Shown piece after piece: positions 45,397 through 55,059 of a DNA stretch of 64,000 bases. A program made the translations under genes and the position numbers. Below the pieces are notes generated by a model. That model worked only from the letters and a program-made list of their open reading frames with translations. It had not been told where the DNA came from and searched no databases. Within the stretch, counting starts at the first letter, position 1. Each line of letters starts with the position of its first letter. Source of the stretch: Cohnella caldifontis (GTDB lineage: Bacteria > Bacillota > Bacilli > Paenibacillales > Paenibacillaceae); assembly GCF_029360585.1 (NCBI RefSeq), contig NZ_JAQZSJ010000015.1, forward strand, positions 62,001 through 126,000. The letters are read 5' to 3'.

Positions 45397-46467
45397 TTGG
45401 CCTCGCGCAAACCGTCCTTCATTCGGCGATATTTACCCGTTATCGCGGCCGTGCTCCTTCTGCTTGCGCTGGGCGCCGCCCAATTCCTGTCCTGGCCTTA
45501 CGTCATTTACGGACCGGGCTCGGCCGAGCCCGTCCATCCCCGGGTGGAAACCGGGCGCAAGCTGGAGGAAAAAGGCGCTTTCCTGTTTACGACCGTCAGC
45601 ACGTACTCCAAGCCCAACGCCTTCTCGCTGGCCTACGCGTGGATGAATCCGCGCATGGATATCCATACGCAGGAAGAGGCGACCGGCGGCACGACCAACC
45701 TGGCCGCTTATCGCAACCTGCTCGCCTGGATGCGCGACAGCTCGGAAGCGACGGCCCTGCTGGCCGCTTACGGGGCGATGGACCGCACGGTCCCGGTTGA
45801 GCAGAAAGGCGTGATCGTCGTCCATTTCCTCCCCGAGTCCAAAGCCGACGAGAGCGGCCTTCAGGAAGGCGACATCATCACCTCCGTCGACGGCAAAACC
45901 ACGCTCAAAGCGGAAGACTTGGTGGCCGCGCTTACGTCGCATCAACCCGGGGACAAGGTGGAGCTCGCCGGAACCCGGGGCGGCAAGCCCTTCAAAGTCA
46001 CGGTCCCGCTCATCTCCATGCCGCAAACGAAGAAAACCGGAGTCGGCTTCCAGAACAACAGCGTCATCAAGGTGACGCCGCCCGATCCGGTCAAATTCGA
46101 TTTTAACGACGTCGGAGGCCCTTCCGCCGGGCTCATGATGACGCTGGAAATCGTGGCCCAGCTCACCTCGGAAGATTTGACCCGGGGCTACCGCATCGCC
46201 GGAACCGGCACGATCGACGCGGACGGCAACGTCGGCCAGATCGGCGGCATCCAATATAAGCTGATGGCGGCCGATAAAGAGAAAGCGGACTATTTCCTCG
46301 TTCCTTACGATAAAGCGAATGGCCTCTCCAACTGGAAGGACGCCGAGAAAACCGTCAAGGACCTGAAGCTTTCGCCCAAGCTCGTCCCGGTCTCGACCTT
46401 GAAGGAGGCACTCGAATTCGTTCGCAAGCTGCAGCCGAAAGCCGGCGCAGCCCAGGATCAACCATAA
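45397..46467 (+). CDS. ylbL: YlbL/SepM-type PDZ and Lon-protease-domain serine protease
   Basis: 356 aa membrane-anchored protease. One N-terminal transmembrane helix (about residues 10-30), a PDZ domain (VVHFLPESKADESGLQEGDIITSVDG) and a C-terminal Lon-like S16 domain with the catalytic Ser in VGGPSAGLMMTLEI and Lys in GGIQYKLMAADK. Homologues are B. subtilis YlbL and streptococcal SepM, which processes a peptide pheromone. The TTG at 45397 is nine bases after GGAGG; earlier in-frame starts lack a site. Confidence 0.88.
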   Translation: MASRKPSFIRRYLPVIAAVLLLLALGAAQFLSWPYVIYGPGSAEPVHPRVETGRKLEEKGAFLFTTVSTYSKPNAFSLAYAWMNPRMDIHTQEEATGGTTNLAAYRNLLAWMRDSSEATALLAAYGAMDRTVPVEQKGVIVVHFLPESKADESGLQEGDIITSVDGKTTLKAEDLVAALTSHQPGDKVELAGTRGGKPFKVTVPLISMPQTKKTGVGFQNNSVIKVTPPDPVKFDFNDVGGPSAGLMMTLEIVAQLTSEDLTRGYRIAGTGTIDADGNVGQIGGIQYKLMAADKEKADYFLVPYDKANGLSNWKDAEKTVKDLKLSPKLVPVSTLKEALEFVRKLQPKAGAAQDQP

Positions 46468-46510
46468 TGGCAAAAAACGCTCATCGGAATCTCGCGGGAG
46501 GGAAGCAGCG

Positions 46511-47686
46511 GTGAAAGGCGACTTTGACGGCATCATCGACATGACGGGGACCGGCTCCGTCAAATGGGAGCTGACGCAGAAGGTTTTCGGGGAAGAAAGC
46601 CTTACGCCGATGTGGGTGGCCGACATGGACTTCCGAGGTCCCCAAGCGGTAATCGATGCTTTGAAGCGGCGGGCGGAGCTTGGCGTATACGGCTACACGT
46701 TCCGGCCGGCGCACTTGAACGAAGCGGTGGCCGGTTGGATGGAGAGGCGGCACGGCTGGCGCGTCGACCAGGAATGGATCTGTTTTTCCCCAGGCGTCGT
46801 CACCGCATTGAACGCGTGCGTCCAGGTTTACACGGAACCGGGCGACCGCGTGATCATTCAGCCTCCGGTCTATCCGCCCTTCTTCAAATCGGTTCAGGAT
46901 CACGGACGGGAGCCCGTCATGAATCCGCTCAAGCTCGTAGACGGCAAATACGAAATGGATTTCGAAGACCTGGCGGCGAAAGCGGAAACGAGCCGGGCGA
47001 AAATGCTCCTTCTGTGCAACCCGCACAACCCGGTCGGCCGGGTGTGGACCCGCGGGGAGTTGGAAAAGCTGGCCGCGATCTGCGAGCGGTTCGGCTTGAT
47101 CGTCGTAGCCGACGAGATCCACGCGGATCTGGCGCTGAACCCCCATCGCCATACTCCGCTGCTCGTCGCCGCGCCGCAGTTGGCCGGACGGACGATCGTC
47201 TGCATGGCGCCGAGCAAGACGTTCAACATGGCCGGACTGGCCATGTCCTTCGTTCTGATTCCGGATCCGGAGCAACGCAAGGCGTTTCAGACCTTCATGG
47301 AAAAGGCCCATCTTACGGCGATCAATCCGTTCTCTTTGACCGCGGCCGATGCGGCATACCGGCACGGGGACGAGTGGCTGGACCGGGTGCTGGCGTACAT
47401 CAAGGGAAACGCCGAGTACCTGCGGGACTTCCTGACCCGGCGGATTCCCCGGCTGTCCATGGTCATGCCGGAAGGGACGTACATGGCCTGGATCGATTGC
47501 CGCCCGCTCGGACTTGCGCCCGACGAATTGAAGGCTTTCATGGTCTCGAAAGCCAAGGTGGCGCTGAACGAGGGCAAAGGCTTCGGAGAGGAAGGCGCGG
47601 GATTCATGCGGATGAACCTGGCCGCCCCCCGCTCCGTGCTCGAGGAGGCTTTGGCCAAGATCGAAGCCGCCGTTAACGCGTTGTAA
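46511..47686 (+). CDS. patB: PatB/MalY-type cystathionine beta-lyase (PLP C-S lyase)
   Basis: 391 aa fold-type I aminotransferase relative. Family features: PMWVADMDFRGPQAV near the start, FSPGVVTALNA, CNPHNPVGRVWT, the PLP-ring Asp in VVADEIHADL and the Schiff-base Lys in APSKTFNMAGL. It cleaves cystathionine or related C-S bonds for methionine synthesis. The GTG at 46511 follows GGGAGGG. It faces metY tail to tail; both serve sulfur amino-acid metabolism. Confidence 0.88.
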   Translation: MKGDFDGIIDMTGTGSVKWELTQKVFGEESLTPMWVADMDFRGPQAVIDALKRRAELGVYGYTFRPAHLNEAVAGWMERRHGWRVDQEWICFSPGVVTALNACVQVYTEPGDRVIIQPPVYPPFFKSVQDHGREPVMNPLKLVDGKYEMDFEDLAAKAETSRAKMLLLCNPHNPVGRVWTRGELEKLAAICERFGLIVVADEIHADLALNPHRHTPLLVAAPQLAGRTIVCMAPSKTFNMAGLAMSFVLIPDPEQRKAFQTFMEKAHLTAINPFSLTAADAAYRHGDEWLDRVLAYIKGNAEYLRDFLTRRIPRLSMVMPEGTYMAWIDCRPLGLAPDELKAFMVSKAKVALNEGKGFGEEGAGFMRMNLAAPRSVLEEALAKIEAAVNAL

Positions 47687-47688
47687 GG

Positions 47689-47746
47689 AAAAGGCCGTTC
47701 CGCTTGCAGAGTCGTTGGCTCTGCCCGCCGGAACGGCCTTTTCTTG
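47689..47746. terminator. Bidirectional terminator between patB and metY
   Basis: AAGGCCGTTCCG (47691-47702) pairs with CGGAACGGCCTT (47729-47740), with an internal GCAGAG/CTCTGC stem and T-runs in both directions. Confidence 0.9.
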
Positions 47747-47786
47747 TTTTCCTGACTGAAGGGGATATCCCCGTCGCTCAGGAAAA
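47747..47786. repeat. 40-bp intergenic palindrome, copy 2
   Basis: TTTTCCTGACTGA, core GGGATATCCCC, then TCAGGAAAA: a near-perfect 40-bp palindrome directly abutting the patB/metY terminator. It differs from copy 1 (26154-26193) at only a few positions, several of which preserve symmetry. Confidence 0.75.
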
Positions 47787-47824
47787 CGGGATATCGAGCG
47801 CCGGAAGCGCCGGATGAGTCCAAA

Positions 47825-49141
<1,317 letters not shown>

Positions 49142-49181
49142 TTACATTTATTCCTAGCAAATAAGTCGGTTTAATCGAAGT

Positions 49182-49466
49182 CTATACCGGCCATTCCCAG
49201 CCTGTCAATCTAAAATCCCAAAAAAAAGTTCCGCCCGTCATCCGCCGAAGCGGGACAACGAGGAGGAACGTAGCGACGCCGAGCGGGAGAATCGCCGACA
49301 GCGTGATGCCGACCGCGAGGTCTTTCTGGGCGGCAAAGGAAAGATGGGCGGCCCCGTATACCGTCCAAGGAAACAGAAAATAGATCGCAGCCAGGACGTC
49401 GATCATGGCCTTCATCGGTTCGAGCCCGATATGGTGGATGACGCGCTGGCCGATTTGGATCACCAC
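49182..49466 (-). CDS. Possible small membrane protein
   Basis: 94 aa with two hydrophobic stretches (about residues 22-45 and 50-73) and an aromatic end (FFWDFRLTGWEWPV). I recognise no family and the ribosome binding site before the GTG start is weak. It lies 64 bp upstream of metY on the same strand. It could be a real small membrane protein or a chance frame. Confidence 0.35.
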   Translation of the reverse strand: MVIQIGQRVIHHIGLEPMKAMIDVLAAIYFLFPWTVYGAAHLSFAAQKDLAVGITLSAILPLGVATFLLVVPLRRMTGGTFFWDFRLTGWEWPV

Positions 49467-49560
49467 GGGGACTGCTCTTCTTCCGCCGCCATGAGAATCG
49501 CTTGGATCGTCTCCGCGTTATCGTTTATGGACGGTCCGTCGATGCAAACTTAACGGCCCA

Positions 49561-50304
49561 TTACCCCAGCAGCTTGCCCATCCGCTGGGCGGCTTCCATG
49601 ATCGCCGGCGCGTGGCGGTGCATGACGTCCGGCGTCAGCCGGTTGGACGGTCCCGACACGGCGAGCGCCGCGGCCAGCTTGCCCGCGCGGTTGAAGATCG
49701 GCGCGGATACCGCCGCCGCGCCGGGCTCGCGCTCCTCGAAGCTGGTGGCGTAGCCGGCGGCCCGGATCTCGTCGAGCTGGCGGACGTAAGCGGCGCGATC
49801 GACCGACGCCGGCCAAGCCGGGTCCGCCATCGCTTCCTTGCGCACCGGCTCTTCGGCGAACGCGAGCAGCACCTTGCTGGAGGCGCCGACGGAAAGCGGC
49901 ATCCTCGCGCCGACGGGCGCCACCCGGCGGATCGCCTGCGCGCTCTGCACCGCCTGGATCCGCACCCTTTCGTTGCCGTCGCGCACGTACAAGCTCACCG
50001 TTTCCCCGATCTCGTCCCGCAGCCGCTCCATCCCCGGCAGCAGCACGACGGACGGATCGCCTTCCCTCGACAAATTGGACGATAACTCGAGTATCCGGAG
50101 TCCCAGCCGGTACTTCTCCGTCGCTTCGTCGCGGATGACGAACCCCCGGTCCTCGAGCGTGGCCATCAGCCGGAACACCGTGCTTTTATGCAACCCGACC
50201 TCCGAGGCGATTTCCGACAGCCCCCACTCGGATTTCGAAGTAAAACAGATCAAGATGTCGAGGGCCCGCTCCACCGCGCGGACGGTTCGCTTTTCTTCTT
50301 CCAT
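49561..50304 (-). CDS. IclR-family transcriptional regulator
   Basis: 247 aa. N-terminal winged HTH (RAVERALDILICFTS, LSEIASEVGLHKSTVFRLMATLEDRGFV in outline) and the C-terminal IclR effector domain (RLGLRILELSS; LSVGASSKVLLAF; AGYATSFEEREPGAAAVSAPIFN). Family members usually repress a catabolic operon on their own doorstep, but no such operon is adjacent. ATG 50304 or 50316 are both possible; GGAG abuts the latter. Two perfect dyads lie immediately upstream. Confidence 0.88.
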   Translation of the reverse strand: MEEEKRTVRAVERALDILICFTSKSEWGLSEIASEVGLHKSTVFRLMATLEDRGFVIRDEATEKYRLGLRILELSSNLSREGDPSVVLLPGMERLRDEIGETVSLYVRDGNERVRIQAVQSAQAIRRVAPVGARMPLSVGASSKVLLAFAEEPVRKEAMADPAWPASVDRAAYVRQLDEIRAAGYATSFEEREPGAAAVSAPIFNRAGKLAAALAVSGPSNRLTPDVMHRHAPAIMEAAQRMGKLLG

Positions 50305-50320
50305 TTTCGGGTTCATCTCC

Positions 50321-50358
50321 GTTTCATTGCATGAAACTCCGTTATGCACAGTATAACG
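50321..50358. promoter_or_regulatory. Two dyads upstream of the iclR-type gene
   Basis: GTTTCAT-N3-ATGAAAC (50321-50337) and CGTTAT-N7-ATAACG (50340-50358) are both perfect inverted repeats in the promoter/leader of the IclR gene, candidates for autoregulation. Confidence 0.5.
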
Positions 50359-50436
50359 CAAAACGGCCCTCCGAGTAAACGCGGAAGGCGATCATTACAG
50401 TTTGGTTACACGCCTCTTACAAATCTCCTAGGACCG

Positions 50437-50465
50437 TTGACGGGGTACTTTCCGACCACTACGAT
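50437..50465 (+). promoter_or_regulatory. Promoter of the alpha/beta hydrolase gene
   Basis: TTGACG (50437-50442), 17-base spacer, TACGAT (50460-50465), about 50 bases before the ATG at 50514. Confidence 0.6.
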
Positions 50466-50513
50466 TAAGGTACACCAAAAATTAAAACGCTTTCATAAAC
50501 GAGGCGATGCCCC

Positions 50514-51548
50514 ATGAATTCCTTGCCCGCGCCGATTCCGCTCAGCGGCAGCGTCTCTCTCCCCCCCATCCCGGAAACGAGGGAGACGCCGGCTGCCCGC
50601 CGCGCGTTCCGCGTGCTCAAAACCGTTGCCCTGTCCACGCTGCTGACCCTCGTTCTACTCTATGCCGGCCTTCATGCGTTTATTGCCTGGAAATTGACGC
50701 ATCCCGACGTCGCGCCGCTCGTTTCCAACCCGATGTCGGCCAAACATCTGTCCTATGAGGACGTCGCCTTCGCGAGCTCGGACGGCAAAATCCGGCTCAG
50801 CGGCTGGTGGATTCCCGCGGATGGCAGCCGGCAAACCGTCGTGCTGAGCCACGGTTACGGGACGAACCGCGAGGAAAGCTGGGTGCCGATGTACGATTTG
50901 GCCGACCTGCTTCACGGCTACGGCTACAACGTGCTGATGTTCGACTACGCCTTCGCCGACGCGCTGCACCGCGCGCCCGCCACCGGCGGCGTCCTCGAAT
51001 CCAAGCAGCTGCTCGGCGCCATCGAATACGCCCGCGGCAGGGGTTCCGCCGAAGTGGTCGTCTGGGGCTTCTCCATGGGCGCCGGCACCGCGCTTCAGGC
51101 CGCCCTCCAGCACGCCCCCGTCGACGCGATGATTTTGGACAGTACCTTCGTCCCGACGGACGACACCCTGCTTTACAATCTCCGCATGAGCCATTTGGAA
51201 CTGCCGGCCTATCCGACCCTTCCGCTGGTCAAGTGGTTCCTGCCCCTCCTGGCCGGTTCCGGGCTGGAGCAAGTCCCGGCCGCGAGGGCGCTGGGCACTT
51301 CCTTCGATTTTCCGATCTTCGTGATCCACGGAACGGCCGACGCCAAAGCCCCGCTCTACCTGGCGGAAGACGTCGCGAAAGCGCAGACGGACCCCCGGTC
51401 GGAGCTGTGGGTCGTGAAAGGCGCCATCCATGAAATGATTTTCCGCACCCACCGTCAGGAATACGTGCAACGGGTGACCGATTTCCTGGGAGAAGTGCAT
51501 GCAACGGCGATCGCGAAATCCTTCGAAGCCCCCGCGCTCAGCATTTAA
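50514..51548 (+). CDS. Membrane-anchored alpha/beta hydrolase
   Basis: 344 aa. A hydrophilic N-terminus, one transmembrane helix (about residues 37-60), then an alpha/beta hydrolase domain: VVLSHGYGTNREESW (oxyanion loop), nucleophile in VVWGFSMGAGTALQAA, acid in VIHGTADAKAP and His in GAIHEMIF. Similar to B. subtilis YqkD-like hydrolases. Catalytic triad appears complete; substrate unknown. The catalytic domain probably lies outside the membrane. Confidence 0.82.
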   Translation: MNSLPAPIPLSGSVSLPPIPETRETPAARRAFRVLKTVALSTLLTLVLLYAGLHAFIAWKLTHPDVAPLVSNPMSAKHLSYEDVAFASSDGKIRLSGWWIPADGSRQTVVLSHGYGTNREESWVPMYDLADLLHGYGYNVLMFDYAFADALHRAPATGGVLESKQLLGAIEYARGRGSAEVVVWGFSMGAGTALQAALQHAPVDAMILDSTFVPTDDTLLYNLRMSHLELPAYPTLPLVKWFLPLLAGSGLEQVPAARALGTSFDFPIFVIHGTADAKAPLYLAEDVAKAQTDPRSELWVVKGAIHEMIFRTHRQEYVQRVTDFLGEVHATAIAKSFEAPALSI

Positions 51549-51636
51549 ATGAGCTTCGTATCATATCGGCCCTCTCTTCCGCATACGATCGGTACGTAAA
51601 GTACCAAGACGTGTGCAGGGGGAGAGGGTTTTCGTG

Positions 51637-52788
51637 ATGCTTCGGGTTTACGGGGATCGGATGCCGCTTCGTTTGCTGGAGGAAATCTCGGCGCGCAAAC
51701 GGCTCGAGAAATCGTTCGCCTCCATGGTCCGGGCGGTCGTGCCGGGGCTGGAGTGGCCGTATGTCCGGCTGATGCAGGAATGGGAGGACGTGTTCGGCCG
51801 GACGGCGGAGGAGGCGGCACGCCGGCTGAAAGGCGTACTGGACGGCCGGGAAGACGAAGCGGCCGCCGATAACGGGGCGGGTACGGCGCGCCTGTTGTGG
51901 GAGGAGTCGAGGATCCAGTCGGACGAATTCGCGCGGCAAATCGGCTTGCTCCGGAAGCAAAGCGCCGCCGTCCGGCGAATGCCGGCCGCCGATGCGCTGT
52001 TCTCCCCGATCCTGCGGGAAACGGAAGTCTGGCGCGACGAGAACGTGCTGCAGGAGCCGGACGAGATCGACGTCCCGCAGCCGGCCGACCACCCGCTTCG
52101 GCCCGAAGGCACCTGGTCGAATCCGGTCGGCGTCTCGGGCGTCCCCTTGGGGGGCGCGAAACCGGTGCCGATCGGCGGCCATACGCTGCCTCCCCTCCCT
52201 TATCCGTATAACGCCCTTGAGCCGTGGATCGACGAGGCCACGATGCGCATCCATCACGACAAGCACCACCAGTCCTACGTCGACGGGCTGAACAACGCCG
52301 AGAAGAAGCTCGAAGAGGCCCGCCGGAGCGGGGACTTCGCGCTGGTGAAGCATTGGGAACGGGAACTTGCCTTCAATGGGGCCGGGCATTACCTCCACAC
52401 GATCTTCTGGGACGCGATGAAGCCCAAAGGCGGCGGCCGTCCCGGCGGCGCTTTGGCCCAGGAGCTCGACCGCAGCTTCGGCGGGTTCGAGCCGTTCCGG
52501 AAGCAGTTCTCCGAAGCGGCGAACAAGGTGGAAGGCGGCGGCTGGGCGATCCTCGTCTGGAGCCCGCGGAGCCGGCGGCTGGAAATCCTCACGGCCGAGA
52601 AGCACCAGAACCTGTCGCAATGGGACGTCGTGCCGCTGCTGCCGCTGGACGTGTGGGAGCACGCCTATTACTTGAAGCATCAGAACGACCGGGGCGCTTA
52701 CGTCAAAGACTGGTGGAACGTCGTGAATTGGCCGTTCGTCGAAGGCCGGTACGCCAAAGCGCGCGTCTTGCAATGGACGCCTTATTGA
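51637..52788 (+). CDS. Fe/Mn superoxide dismutase with long N-terminal extension
   Basis: 383 aa. The C-terminal 200 residues are a complete Fe/Mn-SOD: PYPYNALEPWIDEATMRIHHDKHHQSYV in outline with the first His ligand, second His in GAGHYLHTIFWDAM, Asp and His in [17 protein letters not shown]. The N-terminal 185 or so residues (LRVYGDRMPLRLLEEI onward) are charged and helical and match no domain I know; B. subtilis SodF (YodF) also has an N-terminal extension. A normal sodA lies 7 kb away. GTG 51634 or ATG 51637 are the starts favoured by GGGGGAGAGG. Confidence 0.85.
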   Translation: MLRVYGDRMPLRLLEEISARKRLEKSFASMVRAVVPGLEWPYVRLMQEWEDVFGRTAEEAARRLKGVLDGREDEAAADNGAGTARLLWEESRIQSDEFARQIGLLRKQSAAVRRMPAADALFSPILRETEVWRDENVLQEPDEIDVPQPADHPLRPEGTWSNPVGVSGVPLGGAKPVPIGGHTLPPLPYPYNALEPWIDEATMRIHHDKHHQSYVDGLNNAEKKLEEARRSGDFALVKHWERELAFNGAGHYLHTIFWDAMKPKGGGRPGGALAQELDRSFGGFEPFRKQFSEAANKVEGGGWAILVWSPRSRRLEILTAEKHQNLSQWDVVPLLPLDVWEHAYYLKHQNDRGAYVKDWWNVVNWPFVEGRYAKARVLQWTPY

Positions 52789-52799
52789 GTCCCTAAGCC

Positions 52800-53876
52800 T
52801 TATAAGCTCCAGTCCAGCTTGACTTCCCCGCCCGTGCGGGAAGATTCGTAAATCGCGTCGATGATCAGGTTGCTGCGAAGGCCCGTCTCGGCGGACGTCC
52901 ACGGCTGTTTGCCTTCCCGGATGCACTCCAGGAAATGCCGGCTGAGCCGCACGCGCGCGCCTTCGTCGCCGGCCGGCTCGCCGAGGGAAACCTCCATCGG
53001 CTGGTCGAACTTCTCCGTCAGGAACTTGCCGCCGGATCCGCGCAGCACGGCGCCGCCCTCCGAGCCCATGAGGTGCACGAACGGCGAATTGTCGGTATCC
53101 ATATGGACGGCCCAGCTGACCTCGAGCGTGAGCGAGCTGCCGTCCTCCATTTTGATCAGCGCCGTCGCCAGATCCTCAACGTCGTACGTCCCGTTCCAGT
53201 CCGGCTTGCCCCACGTGCCGATGCCTTTCTTTCGGGGACCGAACTCCGCGTATGCCGCGCCGTACACCGAAACCGGCTTCGGCTCGCCCATGAGGAAGAA
53301 CGCCAGGTCGAGCATATGCACGCCGATGTCGATGAGCGGACCGCCGCCCGACTGGGCCTGCTGCGTGAACCAAGTCCCCCAGCCGGGAATGCCCTTGCGG
53401 CGGTACCAGCCGGTTTTGGCCGTATAAATGCGGCCCAGCTCGCCCTGCTCGATCTGCCGTTTGACCTGGAGGGACAGCCATTCCCAGCGCATCTGATGCG
53501 CGACCATGACGATGCGGCCCGACCGCTGCTGCGCCCGCACGATTTCCTTCGCGGCCGCCGCGTTGAGCCCCATCGGCTTCTCGATCAGCACGTGCTTGCC
53601 CATTTCCAGCGCGTAAATCGCCAGCGGCGCATGGGCATGGTTCGGCACGCCGATAATGACGGCGTCGACGTCGTCCCGCATGATCAGCGCTTCGGGGGAT
53701 TCGGGCACGACGGGAATGCCGTATTCGGCCGCCCGCTGGCGCGCCAGCGGCAAGTATGCGTCCGTCACGGCCGTGAACTCGCACCATTCTTTCAGCTTTC
53801 CGAATTCCTGCAAATGGACGTTGCCGATATTGCCTGCCCCGATCAGGCCCAGGCGGATTTTATCCGATGCGCTCAA
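52800..53876 (-). CDS. Gfo/Idh/MocA-family oxidoreductase
   Basis: 358 aa NAD(P)-dependent dehydrogenase. Rossmann motif GLIGAGNIGNVHLQEFGK, then the EKPMGLN motif that carries the catalytic Lys, and a C-terminal beta-sheet domain with GGGPLIDIGVHMLDLAFFLMG. Acts on a sugar or cyclitol; the specific substrate is unclear and no sugar operon is adjacent. Convergent with the SOD gene, only 11 bp apart. Confidence 0.88.
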   Translation of the reverse strand: MSASDKIRLGLIGAGNIGNVHLQEFGKLKEWCEFTAVTDAYLPLARQRAAEYGIPVVPESPEALIMRDDVDAVIIGVPNHAHAPLAIYALEMGKHVLIEKPMGLNAAAAKEIVRAQQRSGRIVMVAHQMRWEWLSLQVKRQIEQGELGRIYTAKTGWYRRKGIPGWGTWFTQQAQSGGGPLIDIGVHMLDLAFFLMGEPKPVSVYGAAYAEFGPRKKGIGTWGKPDWNGTYDVEDLATALIKMEDGSSLTLEVSWAVHMDTDNSPFVHLMGSEGGAVLRGSGGKFLTEKFDQPMEVSLGEPAGDEGARVRLSRHFLECIREGKQPWTSAETGLRSNLIIDAIYESSRTGGEVKLDWSL

Positions 53877-54012
53877 CAGGGAAACCTCCTCTTAACCATC
53901 CGAAAAAATGTGGGGGTCGACACCGATAATCATAGTCGAATCCGCCGCGAAAATGGAGAGCCTTAATAGTCTTCTTTTTCCGCTGCTTTGGCATTCGATT
54001 CCGTCTCGCCAT

Positions 54013-54050
54013 AAAAAAAAGGCAGCCCCCTCGAATGGAGAATGCCTGCC
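54013..54050 (-). terminator. Terminator of folE
   Basis: Minus-strand GGCAG (54050-54046) and CTGCC (54025-54021) with an intervening loop, followed by eight T. The stem is short but the T-run is strong. Confidence 0.65.
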
Positions 54051-54063
54051 CGTCCTGCCCGAA

Positions 54064-54657
54064 TTATTGTTTGAGAAGAGCCAAAAACTCCGAGCGCAGC
54101 GCGGCGCTGGTCTTGAATTGGCCGCGCAACGCGGACGTGACCGTCTTGCTGCCCGGCTTCTTCACGCCCCTGGCGCACATGCATAAGTGCTCGCCTTCCA
54201 CGACCACCATCACGCCGTGAGGACTCAGCGTCTCTTCCAGCGTGTCGGCGATTTGCGACGTGATGCGCTCTTGTACTTGAAGGCGGCGGGTGACCGCCTC
54301 GACGAGGCGGGCCAGCTTGCTGAGCCCCGCGATTTTGCCGCTCGGAATATAGCCGATGTGGGCTTTGCCGAAAAACGGCGCCATATGATGCTCGCATTGG
54401 CTGTAGTACACGATATCCCGGACGATCACCAGCTCTTCGTGCCGTTCGTCGAACGTGACGCCCAGCACGTCCCGGGGATCGACGGAGTAACCCGCGAATA
54501 TTTCCTCGTACATCCGCGTCACCCGGGCCGGCGTTTCCAGCAAGCCTTCCCGCTCGACGTTCTCCCCGATCAGCTTCAGGATTTCCCGGACGTGGTATTC
54601 GATTTGTTCCCGGTTTTTCTCTACCTGCTGATTGACGTAATCCTTGATCCCCGCCAT
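54064..54657 (-). CDS. folE: GTP cyclohydrolase I
   Basis: 197 aa, first step of folate (and queuosine precursor) synthesis. Zinc ligands and active site: [21 protein letters not shown] and [14 protein letters not shown] (Cys-x-Cys type), with [14 protein letters not shown] near the N-terminus. The ATG at 54657 follows GGGGGA. A queG gene lies 1.5 kb upstream, so both may feed queuosine synthesis (inference). Confidence 0.95.
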   Translation of the reverse strand: MAGIKDYVNQQVEKNREQIEYHVREILKLIGENVEREGLLETPARVTRMYEEIFAGYSVDPRDVLGVTFDERHEELVIVRDIVYYSQCEHHMAPFFGKAHIGYIPSGKIAGLSKLARLVEAVTRRLQVQERITSQIADTLEETLSPHGVMVVVEGEHLCMCARGVKKPGSKTVTSALRGQFKTSAALRSEFLALLKQ

Positions 54658-54719
54658 GACTGTTCCCCCTGGGACCGGATGGGCCGGAAGCTCCGGCATT
54701 CGGCAAGCCGAAGCCGGGA

Positions 54720-54935
54720 TTACCGGCCTTTCCGGTTTTGGTTTTTCATCATTTGCTGGGCTTTCTGGATTTGCTGTTTGTTCATGTTGTAGCCCATTTG
54801 TTTGGCCATCTTGGCCAGCATGTCCGGATTGTTCTGCATCTTGGTGAGTTGGCTGCGCAAATAGAAGACGCCGATGATAAACCCGATGACCGCGCCTACG
54901 ATCAGCGTCGCGATCGGAATGATGACATCCCACAT
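54720..54935 (-). CDS. yneF: YneF family (UPF0154) membrane protein
   Basis: 71 aa. One N-terminal transmembrane helix ([20 protein letters not shown]), then [25 protein letters not shown] and a Gln/Lys-rich tail, the exact plan of the YneF family of Bacillota. Function unknown in the family. GGGGGAACC precedes the ATG. Confidence 0.9.
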   Translation of the reverse strand: MWDVIIPIATLIVGAVIGFIIGVFYLRSQLTKMQNNPDMLAKMAKQMGYNMNKQQIQKAQQMMKNQNRKGR

Positions 54936-54963
54936 GGTGGTTCCCCCTGCCGCGATTAATAAT

Positions 54964-54998
54964 GAAAACCCTGCGCCTCAAGCGTGAGCACGCAGGGT
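54964..54998 (-). terminator. Terminator of the HD-GYP gene
   Basis: ACCCTGCG (54968-54975) and CGCAGGGT (54991-54998); on the minus strand TTTTC follows. Confidence 0.8.
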
Positions 54999-55059
54999 GA
55001 CTTGCGTTTATGATAGCATGGCCGGCATACCCGCGCAAATCCGGGAATAACGCCTTCCC

